A stretch of 24,236 bases of DNA from CAYNGH01 sp964396845 (GCA_964396845.1 CAYNGH010000034.1:1-24236); one strand, 5' to 3'. Positions 7,565 through 16,293 are shown, counted from the stretch's first letter. Made by a program: numbers and translations. The notes: generated by a model not told the origin, from the letters alone.

Positions 7565-9748
7565 TCAGGGAGATTCGTAAACCCTTACATCATCGATGAG
7601 CCACCAGAATTCGCTCCTTGCATTGTAATAATGGAATTCCACCTGAATCATGGATTTTCCCGCTGTAAGGGCTTCCAGGTTGATTATTCTCAGTTCCGGG
7701 CCAAAACTCTGCCCGGTCATTCGAAGGACATTATTCCAGTCGGTCCAGACAGTCCCGTCAAAGGTTCTCACATTCACATCTGCTATCTCTTCAAGCCCGA
7801 AGACATAGTAGGTGAAACAGTTGGCAAACTGCAGTTTGTTGATACCGCCGGTGCCGTTGGATATGTCAATAGCCGGGGTTATCAGTCTTTCATCCATCAC
7901 AATCGGGCCGGCAAGGCTGGAATTGACTACGCCACAGGGATCGGTAAAGGGAGAGCCTATGTTGAAGGTGCCAGGATCCACCACCGTCCAGGTATATCCA
8001 TCGTCAAAGCCGTCGATGATGGTCCATGTTTCGGGTATTCCGTTGCTGAAATCTTCGAAGAAATAACTGTCGGTAGTGGTAAAGCCAAAGGAGTATGAAT
8101 CTGTCCTGATATTTCCAGCCACATCCCTGATGGCGCCGGGGCCTACAGTCACTGTGTATGCAGAGTTAACCAGAAGCCTTTCCTGGGGAGTGATTATCAA
8201 TACGTTTTCGTCATAAGACCTGATGACAGGCACCAGAACCGCTCCTGTCTGCAGGTAAATCTGATCATCCCAGTTGTCAGCAGGCAGAATGTTTTCGTCG
8301 AAGGTTACTGTTATGACCGACCCCGTGTCGATGTCACCAAGACCGTCAACTGGAGAAGTGGAAACTATCGCCGGAGGATAGCCAGTCAGGAAGTCAAAGG
8401 AAATTTCGTCGGTCAGGGGTTCGCCGATACTGCTCTGCACTGCTCCCGGAGGGATTGTGACCGTGTAAATGGTGTCCTGGGAAAAGTCCTCCACCGGGTT
8501 GATGGAAAGGGTTGCACCGCTGATGGATTTTACTGCCTCGATGATTTCCCCTCCGGTGCTGATGGCGATGCCGTCATAACTGGTCCCCTCAACCACATTC
8601 TTACTGAAAGTCACTGTCACAGTCTTGTCAACAGGTACGTTAATCGAGTCTGCCGGTGGATCCGAGCTTTCAAGCATGGGAGGATCCGATGTGCGGAAAC
8701 TGAATACAGCGCCGGTCAACAGCTCAAAACCATCGGTGTCATTTACTGCGCCGGCAGGTACTGTCACCGTGTATTCCACATTTCTATCCAGATCCTCAGA
8801 AGGGGAGATGGTCAGTACACTGCCGTTTATGGATTTGATGAAAGGCACAGAAACCGTATCGTTCTTGAGGGTTATCATGTGATAGTTGGTGCCCTGGGCT
8901 ATGTCCTTGTTGAAGGTTACCGTTATGGTCTTGTTCCAGGGAACATTCACATCTCCATCGGCAGGATCTGTGGAAATAACCGAAGGAGGCCCGCCGGTCT
9001 GGAAATTGAGAATAAATTCCGCTGACAGAGGCTGGGTTCCGGTTTCCTGATCCACCACGGCACCGGCAGGTATAGTGAGATAAAAATCCACCTCCGGTGC
9101 AAGATGATCAATCGGCTCAACAATCAAAACCCTGCTGTTTTCCGAGTCGATATAAACTGTTGTGGGCACTGCGCTCTGGCCCTGAATCAGGGCGATGTCG
9201 TTCCAGTTGTCACCTTGGGCTATGTCCTTGTTGAAAGTAATCAGAACAGTCTTGTCATTGTGAACACCAGTGGCGCCTTCGACGGGGTCTGTGGATGAAA
9301 CTGCGGGGGCGGAAACCCCTGTTTCCGTGGTGAAGCTGAATTCATAACGATCCTTGTAAACACCGCCTTTATGCGGGAAAAAAGGCCCGCCGGTGTTTCT
9401 TGCCCTGACACACTCCTTGGGAAGGATAACAGTGTAGGTGGCACCTCTTTGGAGTTCCTCCACAGGCTCAATCCATAAAACCGCACCGGTAATGGAATTG
9501 GTAGTGGGAACTGGAACACCGTCCCGGCTCAGGATGATATCCGACCAGTTGTCATGAGGTTTGATGGATCGATTGAATACCACCTGAATTTTGATATCCA
9601 CCGACACATCAGTTTCTCCGTCAGAAGGATCCGTCCTGACCACATCTGGTGAGTTACAGCCAAAACATCCCCCAATAAACAGGGATATTATGACAGTAGC
9701 CAGTATAAGTAGTTTTGTCGTCAGCCCCGGCCTGCACTTCAGCTTCAT
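7565..9748 (-). CDS. Surface lipoprotein with five Big_5/SbsA-type Ig-like domains and a C-terminal jelly-roll-like domain
   Basis: A 727-residue exported protein. The signal peptide ends in a lipobox, LFIGGC, with the lipidated Cys at residue 28. Five tandem Ig-like units of roughly 105 residues start near residues 36, 149, 257, 359 and 461. Each begins with a (S/T)xDPxxG-like turn followed by a xxVTFN/D/S strand, and ends with TYTVxxPxGAVxD and FxFxT, the pattern of SbsA Ig-like (Big_5) domains. The last part (about 562-727), beginning FFEDFSNGIPETWT with later FDDGYTW and WWLIDDVRVYE, matches MAM-like 'choice-of-anchor J' domains that bind carbohydrate or protein at surfaces. No catalytic motif is seen; an adhesion or cell-surface role is likely. 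Start ATG has AAAGGGG 8 bases upstream. It is transcribed alone from a long upstream region. Confidence 0.85.
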   Translation of the reverse strand: MKLKCRPGLTTKLLILATVIISLFIGGCFGCNSPDVVRTDPSDGETDVSVDIKIQVVFNRSIKPHDNWSDIILSRDGVPVPTTNSITGAVLWIEPVEELQRGATYTVILPKECVRARNTGGPFFPHKGGVYKDRYEFSFTTETGVSAPAVSSTDPVEGATGVHNDKTVLITFNKDIAQGDNWNDIALIQGQSAVPTTVYIDSENSRVLIVEPIDHLAPEVDFYLTIPAGAVVDQETGTQPLSAEFILNFQTGGPPSVISTDPADGDVNVPWNKTITVTFNKDIAQGTNYHMITLKNDTVSVPFIKSINGSVLTISPSEDLDRNVEYTVTVPAGAVNDTDGFELLTGAVFSFRTSDPPMLESSDPPADSINVPVDKTVTVTFSKNVVEGTSYDGIAISTGGEIIEAVKSISGATLSINPVEDFSQDTIYTVTIPPGAVQSSIGEPLTDEISFDFLTGYPPAIVSTSPVDGLGDIDTGSVITVTFDENILPADNWDDQIYLQTGAVLVPVIRSYDENVLIITPQERLLVNSAYTVTVGPGAIRDVAGNIRTDSYSFGFTTTDSYFFEDFSNGIPETWTIIDGFDDGYTWTVVDPGTFNIGSPFTDPCGVVNSSLAGPIVMDERLITPAIDISNGTGGINKLQFANCFTYYVFGLEEIADVNVRTFDGTVWTDWNNVLRMTGQSFGPELRIINLEALTAGKSMIQVEFHYYNARSEFWWLIDDVRVYESP

Positions 9749-9867
9749 CGGTTGACCCCTTTCAAAAATTTCTCATATATTGCTCAGTATGCCTGTCTTT
9801 AAAAATTTATATGTCTGTTGTTTGCAGTCGGACACTAAAAAAGCATGGAATTTTTCGACTCTTATAT

Positions 9868-9876
9868 ATTATACCA
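9868..9876 (-). promoter_or_regulatory. Extended -10 promoter for the lipoprotein gene
   Basis: On the minus strand TGGTATAAT combines a perfect TATAAT with the TG of an extended -10 element. No good -35 hexamer is found 17 bases upstream (TAGTCG), where a GACTATAG box overlaps instead, which would suit an activator- or repressor-controlled promoter. It would give a leader of about 110 bases before the lipoprotein ATG. Confidence 0.55.
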
Positions 9877-9891
9877 GAGTAGGGGCCCATC

Positions 9892-9961
9892 GACTATAGT
9901 TCCAACGGTCATGACTTATAGTCCCAGTAGTCCCCAGGGAGTAGTTCTGTTGACCTATAGA
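9892..9961. repeat. Three GAC(Y)TATAG boxes upstream of the lipoprotein promoter
   Basis: GACTATAGT at 9892-9900, GACTTATAGT at 9913-9922 and GACCTATAGA at 9952-9961 are similar boxes in the same orientation, 21 and 39 bases apart. They sit at and upstream of the -35 region of the lipoprotein promoter. The 21-base step equals two helical turns, as for side-by-side operators; the regulator is unknown. Confidence 0.4.
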
Positions 9962-10234
9962 CCTATTTTTTTTCGGTTATAACCTGGTAAATGCACTGTT
10001 TTCCGTGACTTTCTGTAGTTCTGCCAACATACTCCCCAAAATATTAAAAAAACTTAACAGAACTGCTGAATCTGTCATTAATATTACATTTCCCGGAAAT
10101 TACAAAAAATATTCCCGGAAAGAATTAAGATATGCAAATAATTCCTCCTCAGAAATAAAACGAATCCGTTCAAGAGGGCCTGATAGTTCTTTCGAACTAA
10201 TGCATGGCAGGGTCATCGGTGCATGGGAAAAGGG

Positions 10235-11722
10235 TCAGGAAAGAAGGGTGCTTATCAGTTTTTCGATAAAACCGGGAGTTTTTTGTTTTCTGAAAATGGC
10301 AGGATCCAGACGCCCGGCTTCCTGGTATTCCTTCTGGGATTCAGAAAAATTTCCCAGGCAGGCATGTGCTTTCCCCATATAAAAATGCGCAGTGGCGCTC
10401 CCCGGCTTCAAGGCCACGGCCCTGCCAAGATGTTTCAAGGCTTCCCGGTGCCTCCCCAGCCGAATCAGCACATAACCCATCAGGCTGTGGGCCTCGGGAT
10501 AGCCGGGGCTGAGCCCCAGGGCTTTTTTCAGCTCCCGGCGGGCCTGGTTGAATCTTCTCTGATCCGCCAGTTCTTTTGCCCGGTTGAAATGATTCAGGGC
10601 ATCGTTATATAACCTCTGCCGGTAACGGTCATCATAGCTGGGAGGACTGGGGATGAACCCAGGGCTGTCTGCTTTGGAGGCTCCCATGGAAACGGGATCA
10701 GCCCCTGTCAGGGAAGCAATTTTAATAAAGGCTTCCTTCATTTCCCCGGCGCTGGTGAAACGAAGCTCCACTTGATTTTCCAGGGCTTTTCTGAAAACAT
10801 CATCCAGCTGGGGCGGAGTATCCTTGCGGTAATGAGATACGGGCTTGAACGAAAAAGGCACACCTGCGGTGGGATCATTGCCGGTGATCAGGTGATGCAG
10901 GGTAGCTCCCAGGGCATAAAGATCCGATCGAGGTTCAGTGCGCCCCTTGTACTGTTCCGGAGGAGCATACCCCTGGGTGCCGATCATGGTTCCGGGCCTT
11001 CGGGGAATAAAATGCCGGGCAATGCCAAAATCCACCAGCATCACCTGGTCATCCTCATCCCGAATAATCACATTGGAAGGCTTCATATCCCGATATATTA
11101 TCGAAGGCTTGCGACTGTGAAGATAATAAAGCACATCGCACATCTGGATAGCCCAGGGGATGACCCTTTCGGGGGGGAGTCCCTTTCCCGCCAGCCGGTT
11201 AATGATCTTTTCGGTATCGGTTCCCCGGACATAATCCATCACCAGATAATACCGCCCCCCCTGGATGAAGTTGTCGGTGACTCTGGGAATATTGGGATGA
11301 CGAAGATCCGCCAGAAGCAGCGCTTCTTCCCGGAACCGCTGGGTGGCGTATTTTCTTTCCTCGTGGGTCTGGAAAAAGTCCAGCATCTCCTTGACGGCAA
11401 CATCAGTGTTCAGACGTTCATCCCGGCCCCGGTAAATAGCGCCCATCCCGCCGGTGGCGATATGTTCAACAATCCTGTAACGGCAATCCAGCAGAAATCC
11501 GGCAGGGAGAATCCCCGGGGGCATCGCCATGGGTGTATTTCCTGAAGAAGGCGACATTAAAACAGGAGTACTGTCGGGGGTTTTGTCTTCTGTGTTGGAA
11601 CCATCAACACCAGAGGCACTGCCCCTGGGTTTGCCGGATACCTTGTCCCTGAAGCTGTACCTGCAGTTGGCGCAGAAATTTGCCCTGGGCCGGTTTTTTA
11701 AGCCACAGTCGGGGCAGAACAT
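10235..11722 (-). CDS. Zinc-ribbon Ser/Thr protein kinase with C-terminal TPR repeats
   Basis: A 495-residue protein that shares the layout of the WD40 kinase at 3708-5624. It has an N-terminal zinc ribbon (CPDC 3-6, CANC 17-20), a Ser/Thr/Pro-rich linker (about 28-75) and a Hanks-type kinase domain (about 82-340) with glycine loop ATGGMGAIYRG, K111 in VAVKE, catalytic loop YRDMKPSN (D212), DFG at 231-233 and YAPPE at 252-256. Three TPR-like units follow (about 372-473; for example AHSLMGYVLIRLGRHREALKHL). Catalytic residues are intact; Tyr again replaces the His of HRD. No membrane segment is visible, so it is likely cytoplasmic with TPRs as protein-binding platform. ATG start with AGGGTGAT ending 3 bases upstream. 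The two kinases are likely paralogues that swapped sensor domains. Confidence 0.9.
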   Translation of the reverse strand: MFCPDCGLKNRPRANFCANCRYSFRDKVSGKPRGSASGVDGSNTEDKTPDSTPVLMSPSSGNTPMAMPPGILPAGFLLDCRYRIVEHIATGGMGAIYRGRDERLNTDVAVKEMLDFFQTHEERKYATQRFREEALLLADLRHPNIPRVTDNFIQGGRYYLVMDYVRGTDTEKIINRLAGKGLPPERVIPWAIQMCDVLYYLHSRKPSIIYRDMKPSNVIIRDEDDQVMLVDFGIARHFIPRRPGTMIGTQGYAPPEQYKGRTEPRSDLYALGATLHHLITGNDPTAGVPFSFKPVSHYRKDTPPQLDDVFRKALENQVELRFTSAGEMKEAFIKIASLTGADPVSMGASKADSPGFIPSPPSYDDRYRQRLYNDALNHFNRAKELADQRRFNQARRELKKALGLSPGYPEAHSLMGYVLIRLGRHREALKHLGRAVALKPGSATAHFYMGKAHACLGNFSESQKEYQEAGRLDPAIFRKQKTPGFIEKLISTLLS

Positions 11723-11740
11723 ATAATCACCCTGATCCTG

Positions 11741-11770
11741 GTAATATCATACAATATAATGGCATACAAT
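11741..11770 (-). promoter_or_regulatory. Weak promoter / direct repeat before the TPR kinase
   Basis: On the minus strand ATTGTATG occurs twice, 15 bases apart (plus-strand CATACAAT at 11748-11755 and 11763-11770). TTGTAT (11764-11769) and TATTAC (11741-11746) have a 17-base spacer and could act as -35 and -10. Both hexamers are poor matches. Confidence 0.3.
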
Positions 11771-11820
11771 TTCCCACTGGAGCCTTCATTCTGAATCTTG
11801 CCAAAATCAATCCCCGCAGA

Positions 11821-12669
11821 TTATCCACCAAGAGAACGGAGAGCTTTATCCAGCAGACAACCCACGGCATGAGTCCTGTATTCTCCGGTGGATCTCAGAT
11901 CGTCAATAGGCTTAACTTCAGTCATTACCAGCTGAACAGCCCTGTCAACAGTTTCATTGTCTAACTTTCGTCCTTCAAGGAACTCCTGGGTGCCGGGACA
12001 GCGAACCACCGTGGGGGCCACTGCACCGCAGGCAATGCGGGCATCAGATATGACACCATCTTTTAACAGGGCAACAAAGGCCATGCTTGCCTTGGAGCAG
12101 GCCAGGGCTTTGCGTTGTCCTAATTTCTGCCACAGGTGAAAATAATCCCCCGCGGTGGGGCGAAACCTGATGGCGGTGAGCAGTTCATCATCGGCCCGGA
12201 TGGTCTTTCCCGGCCCGGTGAAATATTTCGTAGCAGGGATCCAACGTTGGGAACTGGTCTTTGTCAGGCAGAATTCCCCGTTTAACACCATCAGGGGCGG
12301 GATGGAATCTCCCGATGGGGATGCGTGGGAAATATTCCCCCCGATGGTGGCCAGATTCCTGATGAGGGGAGATCCGATGGTGGCAACAGCCTGGGCCAGA
12401 ACATCGCCGGATTTGTGAACCAGCTCTGAGCGGGAAATATCCCGGTGAGTGGTCATGGCCCCGATATGAATATAACCGTCGGCTTCGCAAATCCCTTTCA
12501 ATTCGTCAATATAAGAAAGATCCAGGAAACTGATGCAGTTGAGCATCTTTTCCTGCCGGGCAACGCTGATGTCGGTGCACCCGGCAATCATCTTCAGACG
12601 GCTGCCATGTTCATTCAATATTTCCACTGCATCGGATATGGTTTTGGGACGGTAATAATTCTTGTTCAT
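11821..12669 (-). CDS. FAD-binding subunit of a xanthine dehydrogenase/CO dehydrogenase-family molybdoenzyme (orphan)
   Basis: A 282-residue protein of the XdhB/CoxM/CutM family, which carries FAD and passes electrons from the molybdenum/iron-sulfur subunits. FAD motifs are MIAGCTDISV (about 27-36, where the family usually has AGGTDL, so the second Gly is Cys31) and NLATIGGNISHASPSGDSIPPL in positions 105-126. The C-terminal part has the family's ACGAVAPTVVRC and late IDDLRSTGEYR sequences. Length is normal. Start ATG with GAGGGGAG 6-7 bases upstream. No molybdopterin subunit, [2Fe-2S] subunit or maturation factor (XdhC/CoxF) lies on either side: the neighbours are a kinase and a glycosyltransferase. 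The partner genes must be elsewhere or the protein works alone; substrate unknown. Confidence 0.85.
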   Translation of the reverse strand: MNKNYYRPKTISDAVEILNEHGSRLKMIAGCTDISVARQEKMLNCISFLDLSYIDELKGICEADGYIHIGAMTTHRDISRSELVHKSGDVLAQAVATIGSPLIRNLATIGGNISHASPSGDSIPPLMVLNGEFCLTKTSSQRWIPATKYFTGPGKTIRADDELLTAIRFRPTAGDYFHLWQKLGQRKALACSKASMAFVALLKDGVISDARIACGAVAPTVVRCPGTQEFLEGRKLDNETVDRAVQLVMTEVKPIDDLRSTGEYRTHAVGCLLDKALRSLGG

Positions 12670-12822
12670 CGGTTGCTCCCCTCAGGTGATGTCAATAAAC
12701 TCATCGGATAATTCTTTTTTTTCACATAATTCCCTTCAGAGCCGGCAAGAGGGGTGTGGAGGGTTTTTCCCGTCAGGGAGGAAAGAAATTCACAGAAAGT
12801 TTCTATTTGAGGAGATCCGCCC

Positions 12823-14124
12823 ATGACAATGATTAATCCTGAAAACACCATTTTTGCCGTCCTTTCCTTCGAAGGGCCTGATGTATATTCCCAGGCGGGA
12901 GGCCTCGGGGTCAGAGCCACGGAGCTTTCCCGATCCCTTGCGGAATCAGGTTATGATACTCACCTGTTCTTTATAGGGGATCCCAGCAAGGAAAGCATAG
13001 AACAGCTTTACGACGGAAAACTCACTTATCACCGCTGGTGCCAGTGGATAAGCAGGCATCATCCCAACGGGGTTTACCAGGGTGAAGGGGGCAAGATTAA
13101 CGACTATCAGAATTCCGTTCCCCATTTTCTTGTCAACGAGATTATCCGCCCTGCTTCAGAAAAACACAGGCAGGTGGTAATCCTGGCGGAAGAATGGCAC
13201 ACCGCCCAGACGGTGATTAATCTCCATAACTATCTGCGGGGAATCGGACTCCGGGACAATGCGGTCATGTTCTGGAATGCCAACAACACTTATGGCTTCT
13301 GGAACATCGACTGGTGGGCCTTGAAAGAAGCATGCACCATCACCACCGTCAGCCGTTACATGAAACATGTCATGTGGAAACAGAACGTGAACCCCATGGT
13401 TATCCCCAACGGCATCCCCCGGCGACTGCTGGAGCCTCTGGATCACCGGGGAATCGAATATCTCCAGTCAGTTTTTCAGGATCGTTTCTTCCTGGCCAAG
13501 GTGGGGAGATATTCCCCGGACAAACGCTGGATAATGGCTGTTGATGCTCTGGCTCATCTCAAGCATACGGGCCACAAAGCCACCATGGTAATGCGGGGCG
13601 GAATGGAGCCTCACCGGGCCGATGTTTACAACCGGGCCATAAGCCATGGCCTTGACATCCGGGAGCTGAAACTTTCCGACACCAGTTTTGACAATATTAT
13701 CAAAGCCCTGCGGGAAAACCGCGATGCAGACCTCATCGAGATGAACTTTTTCCTGCCGGAAATATTCATGCGTTATCTGTATGCCTCTGCCGATGCGGTC
13801 CTTGCCAACTCGGGACATGAACCTTTCGGGCTGGTGGGGCTGGAAGTGATGGCCACGGGAGGCATACCCTTTGTTGGCGCATCGGGAGAAGACTATGCCC
13901 AGGCCTTCCAGAATTCCATCGTGGTGGAAACCGACGACCCCAGAGAGATTTCATCATACCTGCTATATCTCTCCGACAACCGGAGCATAGTGGGGCAGAT
14001 CCGAAACCACGCCCGGCAGACCGCAGACCTGTTCACATGGGACCGGGTTCTGGATGACCTGTTAGGTAAAATCGAATTCATCGCCCGGGTTTATGGGGTG
14101 CTTCATGTGCCTGTGGGGGTATAA
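12823..14124 (+). CDS. Family GT4 glycosyltransferase
   Basis: A 433-residue GT-B glycosyltransferase. The N-terminal acceptor domain begins with SFEGPDVYSQAGGLGVRATE, in which G26-G27-L28-G29 is the glycine-rich loop seen in GT4/GT5 enzymes. The C-terminal donor domain has VGRYSPDKRW (about 228-236, the Arg and Lys that hold the nucleotide diphosphate) and the EX7E motif, E333 to E341 in EPFGLVGLE. EEWHTAQ and NIDWW may shape the acceptor site. No signal or membrane segment, so cytoplasmic. It probably moves a sugar from a nucleotide donor to a glycan or lipid; donor and acceptor cannot be told. ATG with GAGGAG 9 bases upstream. It stands alone, not in a polysaccharide cluster, with a terminator at 14158-14184. 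Confidence 0.88.
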   Translation: MTMINPENTIFAVLSFEGPDVYSQAGGLGVRATELSRSLAESGYDTHLFFIGDPSKESIEQLYDGKLTYHRWCQWISRHHPNGVYQGEGGKINDYQNSVPHFLVNEIIRPASEKHRQVVILAEEWHTAQTVINLHNYLRGIGLRDNAVMFWNANNTYGFWNIDWWALKEACTITTVSRYMKHVMWKQNVNPMVIPNGIPRRLLEPLDHRGIEYLQSVFQDRFFLAKVGRYSPDKRWIMAVDALAHLKHTGHKATMVMRGGMEPHRADVYNRAISHGLDIRELKLSDTSFDNIIKALRENRDADLIEMNFFLPEIFMRYLYASADAVLANSGHEPFGLVGLEVMATGGIPFVGASGEDYAQAFQNSIVVETDDPREISSYLLYLSDNRSIVGQIRNHARQTADLFTWDRVLDDLLGKIEFIARVYGVLHVPVGV

Positions 14125-14155
14125 TCCACCAGGAATAAATGACAAAGGGAAACCA

Positions 14156-14863
14156 TCAGGACTCCCATTCGGGGTCCTTTTTTTCTGGAAGCACTGATCC
14201 CATACCAGTATAAATCCTGAAAGCAGACATCAGAAATGCAAGGTACAGGTAGGTTTCCAGGATCTCGTTGCTCATGGGCCAGTATCCGGGGCAATATGCC
14301 CGGGCATAAAGCTCCAGCCCCAGTCCCAGCCCGCATCCCGTCAAGGTCACGGCACCGGGCAGAGGGATAAACCGCTCCCGGGCAAAGTTTTCAACTTTGG
14401 GCAGAGCCAGGGCAGTTATGGGGAAAACCAGCCCCCACAGGATGTGCAACGACATAATGGCAACCTCGCTGGTATGATCCAGGGGAAGAAGATTGTGGAT
14501 GTTAACTTCCCGGTGAACATTGTGGCGAAGAAACCAGTATGGAGATTCAAACCCGAATATCCGCTGGCCATAGGAGATTTCCTCCAGAGCAACCCAGATA
14601 CAGAAAAGACCGAATAGCAGAGGGACGAACTTCCAAATACCCTGCAGGGTTCGTAGCTTAAAGAAAGACACCAGGGATAACACCCCGGCAACAACCAACA
14701 GGACTACTTGAAGCCATTCCACAATCCAGTCTTCCACAAAGAGGCTGGAATCAGTAAAAAACCCCGAACCTGCCACTATCAGCAGAGTAATTGTGATAAA
14801 GGACACCCCGGAAACACGGGAAATCATCTTTTCAAGCTTCTGATTTTTTCCCTGTTTTCTCAA
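14156..14863 (-). CDS. Hypothetical six-helix membrane protein
   Basis: A 235-residue protein with about six hydrophobic segments, including VSFITITLLIVAGSGFF, WLQVVLLVVAGVLSLVSFF, FVPLLFGLFCIWVAL, LHILWGLVFPITALAL, a Gly/Leu-rich AVTLTGCGLGLGLEL and LYLAFLMSAFRIY. Between helices 3 and 4 there is a conserved-looking loop, EEISYGQRIFGFESP followed by HNVHREVNIHNL. I recall similar EEIS(W/Y)GQRIFG...N.HNL sequences in uncharacterised membrane proteins, with no known function. Start: TTG 14863 follows the hisS stop by 13 bases and has AAGGGGG 5 bases upstream; a farther ATG at 14917 would lie inside hisS and has no such site. It is the second gene of a hisS operon. Confidence 0.7.
   Translation of the reverse strand: MRKQGKNQKLEKMISRVSGVSFITITLLIVAGSGFFTDSSLFVEDWIVEWLQVVLLVVAGVLSLVSFFKLRTLQGIWKFVPLLFGLFCIWVALEEISYGQRIFGFESPYWFLRHNVHREVNIHNLLPLDHTSEVAIMSLHILWGLVFPITALALPKVENFARERFIPLPGAVTLTGCGLGLGLELYARAYCPGYWPMSNEILETYLYLAFLMSAFRIYTGMGSVLPEKKDPEWES
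14158..14184 (+). terminator. Intrinsic terminator of the glycosyltransferase gene
   Basis: AGGACTCC (14158-14165) pairs with GGGGTCCT (14171-14178) through 8 bp including one T-G wobble, with a 5-base loop, followed at once by a run of seven T (14178-14184). It lies 33 bases past the glycosyltransferase stop and sits inside the last codons of the convergent membrane-protein gene. Confidence 0.8.
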
Positions 14864-14876
14864 TGCATCCCCCTTG

Positions 14877-16217
14877 TTATTTCCTTCCCAGAATCTCCCG
14901 AATCCTTTCAACGGCAACGGATTCCCTGATAGTGAACTGATTTTCCCCCAGAAGATCCTTGATGGTCAACTCTCCTCTGGCCCGTTCATCGCCACCGGCC
15001 ATTATGGCAATTGGTATCCCCTTGTCGCTGGCATAACCCAACTGTCCCCGGAGGCTTTTTTGTTTTTTGGAGGATCCCAGGTAAACCTCCGTGGCAATCC
15101 CCGATTCTCGGAGCCGTCGGGCCAGACCCAAAGAGTAACCCATATCCTCATCAAAAAACCGGCAGATGATAACATCCACCCCGAACCCCAAATCCCTGGG
15201 ATACATGTTCAGCTCATCCATCACAACGATTATTCTTTCCAGTCCCACGGAATTTCCCACCGCAGGAAAATCGTGCCCCGTGGATTCCCCGATGAGCCGG
15301 TCATAACGGCCTCCGCCGGACAGACTGCCGATGCGGGGTTTTTCCACAACAGTTTCAAAAATCGGCCCGGTGTAATAATCCAGCCCCCGGGCCAGAGATA
15401 TATCCAGCTCAAGGTTATCGGGATCCAATCCCATGGCCTCCAGATAACGGCGCAGGATGGAAAGCTCCTCTATTCCTTCCCTGGCGGCATCAGACCCCTC
15501 AAGGTGGCTTGACGCCTGAAGAATCACTTCCTGGGGAGTGCCTTTTATCTTTATGATGTCCATGATGGTATCTGCGGACCTTGCAGGTATTCCCCGCTGG
15601 ATCAGCTCCCGGCGAACCCCTTCATAATCGATCTTGTCCAGCTTGTCGATGGCCCGGCAAATATCTGCTTCCTGGCTCAAATCACAGCCGGAGATCTCTA
15701 CAATGCCCCGGAGTACCTTGCGGCTGTTGAGTTTGATTTTGAAATTGTTAAAACCGAGGCGGGTAAGAATCTTGTAGGATACCCCAATTACCTCGGCATC
15801 TGCCAGAAGATCCCGGGTTCCCACAATATCAACATCACACTGGTAAAATTCCCGGTATCGTCCCTTTCCCGGCTTGTCCGCCCGCCATACCGGTTGGATC
15901 TGATACCGTTTCAGAGGGAAGGTTATCTGGTTCTGGTGCATGGCAATCACCCGGGACAGGGGAACCGTCAGGTCGTATCGGAGTCCCAGGTCCCGTTCTC
16001 CCCGATCCTGAAACCGGTATATCAGCTTTTCCCCGTCATCGCCGTATTTTCCCGACAAAACATTCCACATCTCAATTGCCGGGGTTTCCAGGGGTACAAA
16101 CCCGTGCTTTTCAAAAACATCCACCACGGTATTTATAACATATTTCCGCTTTATCATATCCCCCGGGAGAAAATCCCGCAGGCCTTTCATTTGTCCCGGC
16201 TTCACTTTTTCCGCCAT
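14877..16217 (-). CDS. hisS: Histidyl-tRNA synthetase
   Basis: A 446-residue class II aminoacyl-tRNA synthetase that charges tRNA-His with histidine in the cytosol. The N-terminus KGLRDFLPGDM is the HisRS motif 1 region. Motif 2 is about 105-133 (YQIQPVWRADKPGKGRYREF), the histidine-binding signature is GLDYYTGPIFE, and motif 3 contains SGGGRYDRLIG followed by VGLERI. The C-terminal anticodon-binding domain begins about VDVIICRF and includes SSKKQKSLRGQLGYASDKGIP. The length is close to that of typical bacterial HisRS. ATG start with GGAGG 5 bases upstream. Its stop is followed closely by the TTG of the membrane-protein gene, so they share a transcript. Confidence 0.97.
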   Translation of the reverse strand: MAEKVKPGQMKGLRDFLPGDMIKRKYVINTVVDVFEKHGFVPLETPAIEMWNVLSGKYGDDGEKLIYRFQDRGERDLGLRYDLTVPLSRVIAMHQNQITFPLKRYQIQPVWRADKPGKGRYREFYQCDVDIVGTRDLLADAEVIGVSYKILTRLGFNNFKIKLNSRKVLRGIVEISGCDLSQEADICRAIDKLDKIDYEGVRRELIQRGIPARSADTIMDIIKIKGTPQEVILQASSHLEGSDAAREGIEELSILRRYLEAMGLDPDNLELDISLARGLDYYTGPIFETVVEKPRIGSLSGGGRYDRLIGESTGHDFPAVGNSVGLERIIVVMDELNMYPRDLGFGVDVIICRFFDEDMGYSLGLARRLRESGIATEVYLGSSKKQKSLRGQLGYASDKGIPIAIMAGGDERARGELTIKDLLGENQFTIRESVAVERIREILGRK

Positions 16218-16293
16218 TTAATCCTCCATCAGGTATGTTTCAGTATTTGTCCAAGTATTAAACCGCCCCGGTTCATTTCCTGCCCGGTATCTT

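Larger units (their letters stand above)
9749..10234. other. Long AT-rich intergenic region (486 bp) with repeats
   Basis: Lies between the lipoprotein start and the stop of the upstream TPR kinase, both on the minus strand. I see no credible gene: the one open frame entering it on the plus strand (from 10005) runs into the kinase antisense and has no ribosome site. It holds an extended -10 promoter (9868-9876), three GAC(Y)TATAG boxes, two TTCCCGGAA palindromes 22 bp apart (10090-10098 and 10112-10120), three TAGTTCT copies (9942, 10016, 10185) and a small hairpin TAGTTC-TTTC-GAACTA at 10184-10199 just past the kinase stop, without a T-run. Confidence 0.7.

Noticed and set aside
10005..10382. 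125-codon plus-strand frame from the long intergenic region into the TPR kinase
   Set aside because: No Shine-Dalgarno, Lys/Ser/Arg-rich nonsense-like composition, and half lies antisense to kinase coding sequence.
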